A stretch of DNA of 64,000 nucleotides from Anaerovirgula multivorans (GTDB lineage: Bacteria; Bacillota; Clostridia; Peptostreptococcales; Natronincolaceae). The notes under the pieces are model-generated. The model was not told where the DNA came from. It did not search any database and was given only the letters and a program-made list of their open reading frames with translations. Below, in pieces: positions 55,373 to 63,985 of the stretch. The stretch lies in contig NZ_FZOJ01000017.1 in assembly GCF_900188145.1 (NCBI RefSeq), positions 1 through 64,000 on the forward strand. The letters are read 5' to 3'. A program made the translations under genes and the position numbers. The first letter of the stretch is position 1. Every line of letters begins with the position of its first letter.

Positions 55373-58291
55373 TTATTTTTCTATACTCTTTATCAACTCA
55401 TTTGCAATATTAGGACTTTCAAGTCTCATAATGCTTTCTTCTGCACTACCAAAACTTAATAGATTGATACTACCATACCATATGATTCTTTGATCAATAA
55501 CTGCGAATTTCTGGTGGATATTTGATCTGAAAACCATAATGACTCCAGCATCTTGCAACAATTCAATCATAGATTGCAGAACAGTCATATCTTTGTCCTT
55601 AAAATCCTCAGGCGGTCTGGTCACTACGATAGCTTTCACCTTATTTCCTAATACAACTCCCAGGTATTGCATCATCTGTAAAGTACGCTTCTTCGTAATA
55701 AAAGGACTTACAATCAAAACTTCTCTCGCTGCATTCACAATATCATTTGTATATACTGGTAAAAAGTTGCTTTTGTCAAAAATAATATCTACTGACTCTG
55801 TTGCAATACTTTCACCTTTCGCTTTATATCCAATTGAAGCATATCCGGTAAGCCGTTTATTATACATCTTTTCAAGCATCCTTACATGAATATCTACATA
55901 ATCGTAGATTTGTACTTCATTTTTATTTTCAAATAGTCTGTGAAGGCGTCCTGCATATTGTTGCAAAGTACCTTTCCATGATATGGGCATGGCTAAGAAT
56001 AATGTGTCAAGACGTGGTTCATCAAACCCTTCCCCTATATATTTACCCGTAGCCACTAAAGTCAACTGCCTATCTATAGGTGTATTTGCTATTCGCTCGA
56101 GAATTTCTCTGGTATTCTTTGCACCCATTCCACCCATAAGGGATATCACGTCAGGAATTCTCTCATTCAGTTTCTTTGTAAGTAATTTGACATGTGCAGT
56201 TCTTTCTGTCAGAACAATGCAGTTCCTACCATTCTCATAACTTTTTACTACATCATCTATAATCTGCTGATTGCGCATTTCGTTCATAACGATTTCGGCA
56301 TATAACTCCTGGATAGAGATATCTTTCTCATCTTTATCCAGGGGAGCTCGTAGAGATGTAAATCTTGGTATAATATAATGCTCAAAAGGTCTTTTTTCTG
56401 CTTGTTTTTTTGCATCATCTCTATACCGTATAGGACCGCACTGCATAAAAATAATAGGATGGTGTCCATCTTTCCTTGTTGGTGTTGCGGTTAGTCCATA
56501 AACATATCTTGCATTTACACTTTTTAGTATCTTTTCAAAGCTAAATGCTGAAACATGATGACATTCATCTACAATAACCATACCGTAATTTTTTACACAA
56601 TCCTTTACTTCACCCATTCTATTTAACGATTGCATTACAGCTATATCAATGATCCCACTCAAGTTGTCTTTCCCTGCACCTAATTGTCCTATGATGCTCT
56701 TTGCCTTTTTTCTTCCTCTCTTTTTTCCGGCATCTGTATCTGGCAAAGTTTCATTTATAGTAAGAAACTCCATTAGTCTTTTTTTCCATTGTGAGACCAG
56801 ATTGATTTTGTCAACGATAATAAGTGTATTAACTTTTCTTTCAGCAATCAGCTTTATCGCTACAACGGTTTTACCAAAAGCCGTTGTTCCGGAAAGTATT
56901 CCGTTGTCATATTTCAATAGCTTGTCCATTGCCAGAAACTGCTCATCTCTCAAAGTCCCATTGAATTCAATGTCAATACTTTTGCCATAGTTCGTTTTAT
57001 CTATAAAATCAGCATCTATATTCAGTTCTTTAAATACATCTTTTAAATCAGCTTCGCATCCTCTTGGCAGACATAAATATTCTGCAGTTTCGTCAGAACA
57101 CGAGATAATTCTTGGTAGCTTTTTTACTGATAATCTCATGGCTTGTGCTTTATAAAATTCGGGATTTTTAAAGGCTGCTAAACGCTTAAAATAATTTAGC
57201 GCTCTTTGAGAAATACCTGCTTTCGGAACAAAAATCATATTGGCTTTTACAATTTCAACAGTCTTAGGGAAATCATTTTTCAATAATTTAGATTTGCTTA
57301 TTTCCCATGGTTTTTGGTCTTCTTCATCTTTTATTAATACGCCAAGTTCGTTTCCATGACATAGTTTTGATATCAGTATTTCAATATTATCTTCAGAGAG
57401 TTTTGGAATAGCTCCTAAAAATGCCCATTGATCGGGATACGGTTGATAATTTTCATCGATAAACTCACTGTTATTATTCTCTCTTGCAGCTTTTTGCAAA
57501 GGCAAAGCAATTAAGTTCCCCAAACCACCCTTTGGCATGGTATCCTGATTTGGAAAAAATCTGTCATAGGATGCAAACTTTATTTCATGCCTTTTACTCA
57601 TAGCACAGGTAAGTAGTGCACTTCCAAATTTTCTTGCTAAAGCAGCAGGTATGGGACTCTTAAAGAAAAACCAGCCGTGGGCTCCTTTGCCTGAGCGTGA
57701 GCGTTCAACGGCTAATGGAATATTAAATTCTACACACACTTCTCTCAGTACAGAAATATCCTTTTGCCATTCTCCTCCATCAAAGTCTATGGCTAAAAAA
57801 TAGCAGGTTTCATCAAGACACAGTGGGTATATTCCTACAACAAAATTATTACGCCCTCTCAAATGATTATCAACAACTTTTTCATTCAATACTGCATATG
57901 CCTTATAGGAACACTCACTACATTTACCCTTTGGTTTTCCGCACACTCCTGGTCTCCATTCATTCAAACAGGAGGGTGAGTAGCCAGCAGTTCCTTTCTT
58001 TGGATTCTCCCACCTTTTTGCATAAACATCCTCCCGACCCTTAAATAGTGTCATAAACATCTTTATTTTTTCCTCTGGATCTGACATATTGTTAATACTT
58101 GAATATAAAATATGATCAATTGATTCCTGCTGAAACATTTCACCTTCAGATTTATGCTCAGAAATTTCATCAGGAGCAGTTTTGGAGTTTTCAATGCCGA
58201 GTTTGGCTTTCAATTTTCTTATTTCTTCTTTTAAATTGTTATTTTCAACTAATACTGTTTCATACTTTCCAAGCAACTCTTCAAAGTTCAT
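55373..58291 (-). CDS. TOTE-type primase-SF2 helicase-PLD nuclease
   Basis: 972 aa. Residues 1-35 form a coil. At about 105-130 there is a Cys cluster (C108, C117, C124, C127), a likely zinc site. The archaeo-eukaryotic primase domain (about 140-300) has the metal motif FLAIDFDGGEW near 170 and SRSGKGAHGWFFF near 200. The SF2 helicase (about 440-800) has P-loop SGTTAFGKT at 467, DECHH near 575, and the arginine-finger motif QQYAGRLHR. The C-terminal PLD nuclease has H926-Q-K928 with D933 (IHQKFAVIDQRII). This set is the core of TOTE conflict systems, thought to act against invading nucleic acid. AAAAGGTGATGTT precedes the ATG. No frameshift. It lies 54 bp after the Schlafen-like gene. Confidence 0.85.
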   Translation of the reverse strand: MNFEELLGKYETVLVENNNLKEEIRKLKAKLGIENSKTAPDEISEHKSEGEMFQQESIDHILYSSINNMSDPEEKIKMFMTLFKGREDVYAKRWENPKKGTAGYSPSCLNEWRPGVCGKPKGKCSECSYKAYAVLNEKVVDNHLRGRNNFVVGIYPLCLDETCYFLAIDFDGGEWQKDISVLREVCVEFNIPLAVERSRSGKGAHGWFFFKSPIPAALARKFGSALLTCAMSKRHEIKFASYDRFFPNQDTMPKGGLGNLIALPLQKAARENNNSEFIDENYQPYPDQWAFLGAIPKLSEDNIEILISKLCHGNELGVLIKDEEDQKPWEISKSKLLKNDFPKTVEIVKANMIFVPKAGISQRALNYFKRLAAFKNPEFYKAQAMRLSVKKLPRIISCSDETAEYLCLPRGCEADLKDVFKELNIDADFIDKTNYGKSIDIEFNGTLRDEQFLAMDKLLKYDNGILSGTTAFGKTVVAIKLIAERKVNTLIIVDKINLVSQWKKRLMEFLTINETLPDTDAGKKRGRKKAKSIIGQLGAGKDNLSGIIDIAVMQSLNRMGEVKDCVKNYGMVIVDECHHVSAFSFEKILKSVNARYVYGLTATPTRKDGHHPIIFMQCGPIRYRDDAKKQAEKRPFEHYIIPRFTSLRAPLDKDEKDISIQELYAEIVMNEMRNQQIIDDVVKSYENGRNCIVLTERTAHVKLLTKKLNERIPDVISLMGGMGAKNTREILERIANTPIDRQLTLVATGKYIGEGFDEPRLDTLFLAMPISWKGTLQQYAGRLHRLFENKNEVQIYDYVDIHVRMLEKMYNKRLTGYASIGYKAKGESIATESVDIIFDKSNFLPVYTNDIVNAAREVLIVSPFITKKRTLQMMQYLGVVLGNKVKAIVVTRPPEDFKDKDMTVLQSMIELLQDAGVIMVFRSNIHQKFAVIDQRIIWYGSINLLSFGSAEESIMRLESPNIANELIKSIEK

Positions 58292-58345
58292 AACATCACC
58301 TTTTAAATACAGATTGTTACATATGTCTTCATATCATATTCTTCA

Positions 58346-59670
58346 TTATTCAATAACATAATAACCTCCGGCTTTTTTACTTCCTCGTCTTTCAATTAAC
58401 CCTCTATTAGTCAATATCTTTATCTGCTTTTCTATTGTGCTAATAGCACGGTTGTCTAATAAACTTGAAGCATCCTTTGCTTTAATTCCATGATTATTTT
58501 TTATTATGTCAAACAAGGATTTTAATCCGCTATTTAATCCATCATTTAATCCGCCTTTTTCTACTTTACCTGTGAATTCTATTGTATTTAAGAAAGGAAA
58601 AGCAACTCTAATAAAGTTTGGAGTTATTGTAAAAATTGAAGGATCGTATTTCTTTAGTATCCTTATCATACCTGAACCCAATTGTTCTACAAGATGAATA
58701 TCTTTAAAAACTCTCATTAATTCTTTATTTCTTGGAGCAGAATAACCACTGAAGAACTCTTCCTCCGTCATTCCCTGAACCAGACCACCCGATGAAGTTA
58801 TTTCTATCCTGTCTGAAAAATTTCTACTTTAGGTGGTATTTCATTTGAGTAATCATTGTGAACAATAGCATTAATCACAGCTTCTCTCAACGCAATTTTA
58901 TCTACAAGATTTTTTTCTTCTCTTTCTTTTGAAGTTATTTTTGCAAAAGTTCGATTTTCCACTTCCAACTTATCTAATACGCACTTAGCTGCTTTTATCA
59001 ACGAGCAATATCCGAATTCATTATTATCTATCAGCTCATATCTATCATCACCACTATATTTTGCCACTTTGATTGATGTGCCGTTTACATCGGCAAGCAG
59101 ATAAGCAACATACTTATATTTGCCTTCATCCGTTAATAATTCTAAATTATTGACGAAATGCTCATTTAGATAAAATCCGTTTTCTTCATAAAATATTTTT
59201 AATTGTTCAAAGCTTAATTCTTGCTTTGGAGACTTAATTTTCCCAATAGAATTCCTTGTTCGTCCCGCAAACAGTTCTTCAATCGTATTATGAGACATTG
59301 ATTCAGTTGAACTGCCAATACGGATGCTGCACGCTTTTGGTGACATTCCATATTTTTTTATATAATATGGTTTTTCAGGACCACTTGCTATATTGATTTT
59401 AATATAGCTCTTGCCTTTGTTTGTTTCACATATCACATCAAATAGACCTAATGTTGATGGTATAATATTGTTTTTAATCCGGTCCTTCACTTTCAACTGA
59501 ACGTCATCCACATTCTCAAGTCCAATCAAATTGCCATCATCATCTATTCCAATATAAATGGTGCCACCCTCATGGTAGTTTAAGAAACCAACCACTTCCT
59601 TTTCCAATTTATCATTCAACTCACGTTTTAGCTCGATTCTATTGGTTTCTTTTATCTGAAAGCCACTCAT
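58346..59670 (-). pseudogene. Schlafen/AlbA-type ATP-binding protein with one-base frameshift
   Basis: The first frame (from ATG 59670, MSGFQIKETNRIELKRELND) has the AlbA_2/Schlafen domain (FLNYHEGGTIYIGIDDDGNL; SIRIGSSTESM) and the start of a RecG-like ATPase tail (LREAVINAIVHNDYS). It stops at 58804. The missing end is in another frame, LVQGMTEEEFFSGYSAPRNK to GLIERRGSKKAGGYYVIE at 58346, with a winged helix. Adding one T to the five-T run at 58816-58820 restores one ~440-aa protein. It could be a true mutation, a phase-variable slip site or an error. The order places it in the TOTE block. Confidence 0.7.
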
Positions 59671-59727
59671 GTTGGTAATCACCACTTTCTTTATACTTTA
59701 TATTAAATATCCTTAAAAATGATTTTA

Positions 59728-61569
59728 TCATATTATCCTATAATTTTCCATTATTAAGCTTTCAACTGTTCCTTCATTCTGTAAGGGCGATGAAATAATT
59801 AGCTCACTTATTTCCTCGATAAAAATGTGCAAATTTCCACATGCGGTGTTTGATGCGAAAGTAACCGCGGGCTTTCCATCGTATTTTGCGTAAGAGGACA
59901 AAATTTCAGTTTCCATTTTTGTCCCCAGTTCTGCAACTTTTTCATAGAAATCATCGCTGAATTTGATACCTGCTTTAAATACAAAAGTTAAAGCATATGG
60001 CATAGGATTACCGTCCTCATCCTTTCCACCTACGATCACTTTATCAATAAAGTTATCAAGAATATCACGGTCAAATTGGTCCATCTTGAGTTCATGGTTA
60101 AAAGCGTTTCTAAAACCTTTGATTCGAGTACTGATGGATTCTTCACCTTGAAGTGTTTCATATCTGTCTTCTCTTTGATCCCTGAACTCATTTAATTCTT
60201 TCTCAATTACATGATGCTTCTTGTTATAATCTGGCTCAGTGATTTTCTCTTCAAGCCGCATATCTAACAGTTTTTGAGATTTCTCTTCTAATTTCTTAAT
60301 TTGAATTGTTAGATCTTTTACTTCATCTCTGAGACTATTCACATCTAAAGCTTCTTCGATATTATTTAAAAATTCATCAATATCTGTATCAAATAGCTTC
60401 TGTACTTTATTATACATTGTGACAAATGCCTCTTCCAACATTTCTTCTTTAATGCCTTTTGAATGCTCACAAACTTTACGTCCTTCTTTTATGCATTTGG
60501 CACATTGCCATGCTGGTTTTTCGTGATTCGTTCCATGGTGCCAAATTCTTCTAATCAAAGTACCTCCGCAGAAGCCACAAACACACATACTACTAAAAGC
60601 ATGCATTCTACTGAATTTTCTCGAATCATGTTTTGTATTATACCTACTGCTTCGCATTCTTAAGATTTCTTGGGCTCGGTCGAACATCTCATCTGATATG
60701 ATAGGCTCATGATTGTTTTCTTTGTAGAACTTCTCCCGCTCTCCCATGTTGTCCAATCTTCTATGGGTTATTGGATCGACAGTGAAAGTTTTTCCTTGTA
60801 ACAGATCGCCTTTATACTTCTCATTCTTGATCATTGCTCTAACAGTGCTCTCATGCCATCTAATGCTTCCCTTTTTTGTCTTGTATCCTAATTTTGTCAA
60901 TTCCTTTGCAATAACAAAGCAACCAGCTCCTTCAACATATCTATTGAAAATGTACCTTACGATTTCAGCTTCTTCTTCATTAATAGAAATGCTCTTTGTT
61001 TCAGGGTCATAGTCATATCCCAAGCAGCCATTATAACCAACCATCTCACCACGTTTCATTTTCATTTTAAGTCCCATGATAACATTGGCTGAAATAGATT
61101 CACTCTCCTGTTGTGCTAATGAACTTAAAATGACCAAAAGCATCTCACCATTCATGGTCATGGTATTGATGTTTTCTTTTTCAAACATGATGGCTACATT
61201 CTTTTCCTTTAGAAGTCGAACATATTTCAAGGTGTCCAGCGTATTTCTTGCAAACCTTGAAATGGATTTTGTAATAATCAAGTCAATCTTTCCATCAACA
61301 GCATCATTGATCATACGCTGAAACTCCATACGCTTGCTTGTCTGAGTTCCTGATATCGCCTCATCAGCATAAATATCTACAAGATCCCACTCTGGCTTTG
61401 TCTCAACCAGTTGTCTATAATGAAGTACTTGGGACTCATAACTTGTTTTTTGCTCTTCAGAATCTGTACTGACACGGCAGTAAGCCGCCACTCTCATTTG
61501 ATTTTCAATGAAGCGACTTCTTTGTCTCCTTGAACTTTTACTCGGTTCAATTACCTTTACATTTGACAT
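59728..61569 (-). CDS. Large serine recombinase
   Basis: 613 aa from ATG 61569 (GGGAGG upstream). The N-terminal resolvase domain has catalytic Ser in VAAYCRVSTDSEEQKTS and the SISRFARNTLDTLKYVRLLK helix. The recombinase domain (GYNGCLGYDYDPETKSISIN; KLGYKTKKGSIRWHESTVRA) follows, then a zinc ribbon (CVCGFCGGTLIRR ... WQCAKCIKEGRKVCEH) and a long coiled coil. It integrates or excises a mobile element. It is intact, the only complete recombinase in the window, and sits at the head of the Schlafen-TOTE-TPR-DUF6429 series with 57 bp to the next gene, suggesting that it mobilises that block. Confidence 0.92.
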   Translation of the reverse strand: MSNVKVIEPSKSSRRQRSRFIENQMRVAAYCRVSTDSEEQKTSYESQVLHYRQLVETKPEWDLVDIYADEAISGTQTSKRMEFQRMINDAVDGKIDLIITKSISRFARNTLDTLKYVRLLKEKNVAIMFEKENINTMTMNGEMLLVILSSLAQQESESISANVIMGLKMKMKRGEMVGYNGCLGYDYDPETKSISINEEEAEIVRYIFNRYVEGAGCFVIAKELTKLGYKTKKGSIRWHESTVRAMIKNEKYKGDLLQGKTFTVDPITHRRLDNMGEREKFYKENNHEPIISDEMFDRAQEILRMRSSRYNTKHDSRKFSRMHAFSSMCVCGFCGGTLIRRIWHHGTNHEKPAWQCAKCIKEGRKVCEHSKGIKEEMLEEAFVTMYNKVQKLFDTDIDEFLNNIEEALDVNSLRDEVKDLTIQIKKLEEKSQKLLDMRLEEKITEPDYNKKHHVIEKELNEFRDQREDRYETLQGEESISTRIKGFRNAFNHELKMDQFDRDILDNFIDKVIVGGKDEDGNPMPYALTFVFKAGIKFSDDFYEKVAELGTKMETEILSSYAKYDGKPAVTFASNTACGNLHIFIEEISELIISSPLQNEGTVESLIMENYRII

Positions 61570-61664
61570 AGGTTTTCCTCCCTTTTTCAATATCTTTGCG
61601 ATGATGTGAGTCTAGCATGACCTTTCTTAAAAGACCATGTTTCGTTTATTTTATTTTCCTGCAC

Positions 61665-61715
61665 AATAAAGCAGCCTTCTCAAAACTTAAATCAGTTTAA
61701 GAAGGCTGCTTTATT
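61665..61715. terminator. 16-bp hairpin upstream of recombinase
   Basis: AATAAAGCAGCCTTCT (61665-61680) and AGAAGGCTGCTTTATT (61700-61715) form a perfect stem with a 19-nt loop and T-rich flanks on both strands. A strong bidirectional terminator that insulates the recombinase block from the AbiE operon. Confidence 0.8.
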
Positions 61716-61783
61716 TTATTTTCTACAATAATACTTATATTGAGCTTAATATGCGTATATTTGTAATTGTTAAAATAATAAAA

Positions 61784-61801
61784 CCTAAGAATAATCTTAG
61801 G
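61784..61801 (-). terminator. Terminator overlapping the abiEii stop
   Basis: CCTAAGA and TCTTAGG pair around a 4-nt loop. On the minus strand the TAA stop (61799-61797) is inside the stem and a TTTTATTATTTT tract follows. Confidence 0.7.
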
Positions 61802-62636
61802 CTCTAGATATAAACTCTATCAACATTCTTAATGCATTAATTACATCATCATAGGAAATATCTTCTGCATATCTATAATCTTTAGTGTACTTCATCCATC
61901 TCGATTTCAATGAGTCACTTTTTTGAAGATCTTCAATTCTTTTTTCAATATCATTGAAGATGTGCGTGGTTTCTCTATGTTCTGTGGTCTTTCTTAAAGC
62001 TTCCATAAAAACCGAATCATCAAAGTTCTGAGTTTTAGTCAAAATGTAGACATCATAAAAATCTCTTGGTCTAGTATTTAACTCTCCCCTTCTTAGTATG
62101 GTTTCAACTTTTTCAGCCAGCACCGTTTCAATATTGTACGCCCACACGCCAATGGTGCCTTCTTCAAAAATCATCTTGAACAAATACAATACTTCTTTGG
62201 GTGTTATGGCATCACCTGTCGTAATGTCAATCTGCATTGGTGTTATGATCGTGTCATAATCCGCTTGTATACTTACCCTATATCCACCATATGCATCCTC
62301 ATCCCTTATAGAATCAATCCCCATGAATGAAAATACAACATCATCGTTGACTTCTACACAACATATTTCATTAATGGCCTTCGTCAACGAGTCACTATTA
62401 ATTGGATAATTTTTAATCGTTGCATCCATATCCATTGTTGCTCGATTATCGATGCCAACTAGTGCAGCAATCAACATCCCGCCTTTCAGGATAAACTTAT
62501 CGTTATAATCTGATTTTGATAGTCTTTCAAGAAATCGTTCAAACATATAGTTCTGCAAAACAACTTGAGCAGACATATGTTTCTTCTTTGCAAGGTTTCT
62601 AATTTTTGCCTTTAAACTCATGGCTTTACGACTCAT
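61797..62636 (-). CDS. abiEii: AbiEii nucleotidyltransferase toxin
   Basis: 279 aa, AbiEii/AbiGii family. Nucleotidyltransferase motifs: KFILKGGMLIAALVGIDNRA and TMDMDATIK (Asp-x-Asp), then MQIDITTGDAIT; AEKVETILRRGELNTRPRDF is the conserved C-terminal motif. In type IV AbiE systems this enzyme modifies RNA (tRNA in studied relatives) to stop growth during phage attack, and AbiEi neutralises it indirectly by autorepression. The ATG overlaps the abiEi stop by 4 bp, fixing the pair as one operon. The gene is intact. Confidence 0.9.
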   Translation of the reverse strand: MSRKAMSLKAKIRNLAKKKHMSAQVVLQNYMFERFLERLSKSDYNDKFILKGGMLIAALVGIDNRATMDMDATIKNYPINSDSLTKAINEICCVEVNDDVVFSFMGIDSIRDEDAYGGYRVSIQADYDTIITPMQIDITTGDAITPKEVLYLFKMIFEEGTIGVWAYNIETVLAEKVETILRRGELNTRPRDFYDVYILTKTQNFDDSVFMEALRKTTEHRETTHIFNDIEKRIEDLQKSDSLKSRWMKYTKDYRYAEDISYDDVINALRMLIEFISRA

Positions 62637-63226
62637 AGTAGCACCTCCAAGTAATTCTTTAGAATTGTTTCTATTTTAAGTTCTTTAGCATAATCCATAA
62701 GTAGAGAATAATCTGCCCGCTTCAATTTTACAAATCTCTTCAAAGCTTCATTTAATATTTGAATATCCACTCGGCTTCTGCTCCGGACGATATCGCATAT
62801 TGTTCTTTCAACGTTATATACTTTTAAAGGATTACCAAATGGGGTATTTACATCGATTATTCCTAATTCATGTAAATCTTTCTTGATGTAATAAACTTTA
62901 ACTCGCTCAGAAACATTCTCCACTACTTTATATCCACTAGGTACAGTTGCTGAATATTCAAATGGTGTCCTATCTGACAGTCCGTGTAAAAAAAGTGCCG
63001 TCTCATGTGAAAAAATAAGTTTAGGATATTTATTTTGCATTGCATACATTTCATCGTGAACAGCATCGGTCGAGACATAAATCCCTCTATCTACTCTTTT
63101 CAGTTTACCTTCAGCCACCAACATTGAGAGATATGTTCTTGGAATTTCATATTTATCAAGATCCGAACTTAAAATAGTACCGTGTCGTTGTTCAATTAGC
63201 TCTTCTAATTTTTTTAGGTAATTCAT
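62633..63226 (-). CDS. abiEi: AbiEi antitoxin / autorepressor
   Basis: 197 aa from ATG 63226 (GGGGTGATGG just upstream; ATG 63232 and GTG 63235 are alternatives). The N-terminal winged helix-turn-helix (KYEIPRTYLSMLVAEGKLKR, then VDRGIYVS) binds DNA. The C-terminal antitoxin domain includes KLIFSHETALFLHGLSDRTP and ERTICDIVRSRSRVDIQILN. AbiEi represses its own operon by binding inverted repeats, and a 17-bp inverted repeat lies immediately upstream. A decayed relative is at 51188. Confidence 0.9.
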   Translation of the reverse strand: MNYLKKLEELIEQRHGTILSSDLDKYEIPRTYLSMLVAEGKLKRVDRGIYVSTDAVHDEMYAMQNKYPKLIFSHETALFLHGLSDRTPFEYSATVPSGYKVVENVSERVKVYYIKKDLHELGIIDVNTPFGNPLKVYNVERTICDIVRSRSRVDIQILNEALKRFVKLKRADYSLLMDYAKELKIETILKNYLEVLL

Positions 63227-63239
63227 GACCATCACCCCA

Positions 63240-63287
63240 CTTTACAAATATACTTATATTATATACTATTTAAGTATATTTGTAAAG
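63240..63287 (-). promoter_or_regulatory. AbiEi operator (17-bp inverted repeat)
   Basis: CTTTACAAATATACTTA (63240-63256) and TAAGTATATTTGTAAAG (63271-63287) are perfect inverse copies separated by 14 bp, directly before abiEi. Known AbiEi proteins bind such paired repeats, so this is the probable autoregulatory site; a nearer promoter may also lie here. Confidence 0.75.
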
Positions 63288-63288
63288 A

Positions 63289-63366
63289 CTATTGCAACTC
63301 CATAGAATAGACGCCAATCTTATGTTTTTTCTTTATAAAGAGCTTGATTTTTTCATATTCCATCAT
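63289..63366 (-). CDS. 25-codon leader ORF before abiEi
   Basis: MMEYEKIKLFIKKKHKIGVY then SMELQ-stop, between the LexA-box promoter and the AbiEi operator. Weak ribosome site. It may be a leader peptide or the remnant of a deleted SOS-controlled gene. Confidence 0.25.
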   Translation of the reverse strand: MMEYEKIKLFIKKKHKIGVYSMELQ

Positions 63367-63405
63367 AGTAATCAGCTTTTTATTTGTTCGTTGATTTGTT
63401 CGTTG

Positions 63406-63458
63406 ATTTTAGGGCCATAAAAAGGGCTTGTCAATATTTTATATCGAACACACGTTCG
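63406..63458 (-). promoter_or_regulatory. Strong promoter with LexA (SOS) box upstream of abiE
   Basis: On the minus strand TTGACA (63434-63429), a 17-bp spacer and TAAAAT (63411-63406) form a near-consensus promoter. CGAACACACGTTCG (63445-63458) fits the Firmicutes LexA consensus CGAAC-RNRY-GTTCG perfectly and lies 10 bp upstream of the -35. Transcription would run towards the leader ORF and abiE. An imperfect 12-bp tandem repeat (TTTGTTCGTTGA) overlaps the -10 and start region. Confidence 0.7.
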
Positions 63459-63502
63459 ATGTCAAGATAAAGAAAGAGAACAGTCCGAACTATTGGACAG
63501 TT

Positions 63503-63985
63503 CTATACAAGCTTTGAATTCCAATATTCAACGTAGGCATCAAACCCCTCATACATAAAATCAATATGCTGCTCCATAGGAATAACATATGCTTTAAGGT
63601 GCTCTTGTCCCTCTTGCTTTGCTTTAGCCAATCTATGATGCCCATCAATTAAATTATAGCCTCTTGAGTAATAATCATTCGATATAGAAGGATATCCATG
63701 ATGTAATCGATCCGGAGCAATTTCAGCTAATATTACCGGTCTCTTTAAATCAGCTGCTTTAATATAATCAGAGTTCATATCCTCATTACAAAAATACTTA
63801 TGATACTCATTAACATCAATTTCGACAATTTGAAATTTTTCTGGAAACTTATCAATAAACTCAATAAGCTTTGTTATATGAAATTTAAATATACCGTTCG
63901 GAAAATATTCATCACCTGGTTCTAATACGTAATTTTTTCTATTAAAACTGACGTCTAGTTTTCTATTTATTTTCTTATCAATCAT
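63503..63985 (-). CDS. ParB/Srx-like domain protein
   Basis: 160 aa. The C-terminal part has the ParB-N-like motif YNLIDGHHRLAKAKQEGQEH then LKAYVIPMEQH, with IVEIDVNEYHKYF as the first strand. In ParB relatives the GHHR-type motif binds CTP or phosphate. It lacks a DNA-binding helix-turn-helix domain, so it is not a plasmid partition ParB. Function is unknown; small stand-alone ParB-fold proteins occur in defence islands. GGTGATGTT precedes the ATG. It is codirectional with abiE, but the LexA-box promoter lies between. Confidence 0.6.
   Translation of the reverse strand: MIDKKINRKLDVSFNRKNYVLEPGDEYFPNGIFKFHITKLIEFIDKFPEKFQIVEIDVNEYHKYFCNEDMNSDYIKAADLKRPVILAEIAPDRLHHGYPSISNDYYSRGYNLIDGHHRLAKAKQEGQEHLKAYVIPMEQHIDFMYEGFDAYVEYWNSKLV

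Noticed and set aside
63289-63366. LexA-like or other known SOS gene under the LexA-box promoter
   Set aside because: The 25-codon frame shows no LexA helix-turn-helix or protease motif and has no good ribosome site.
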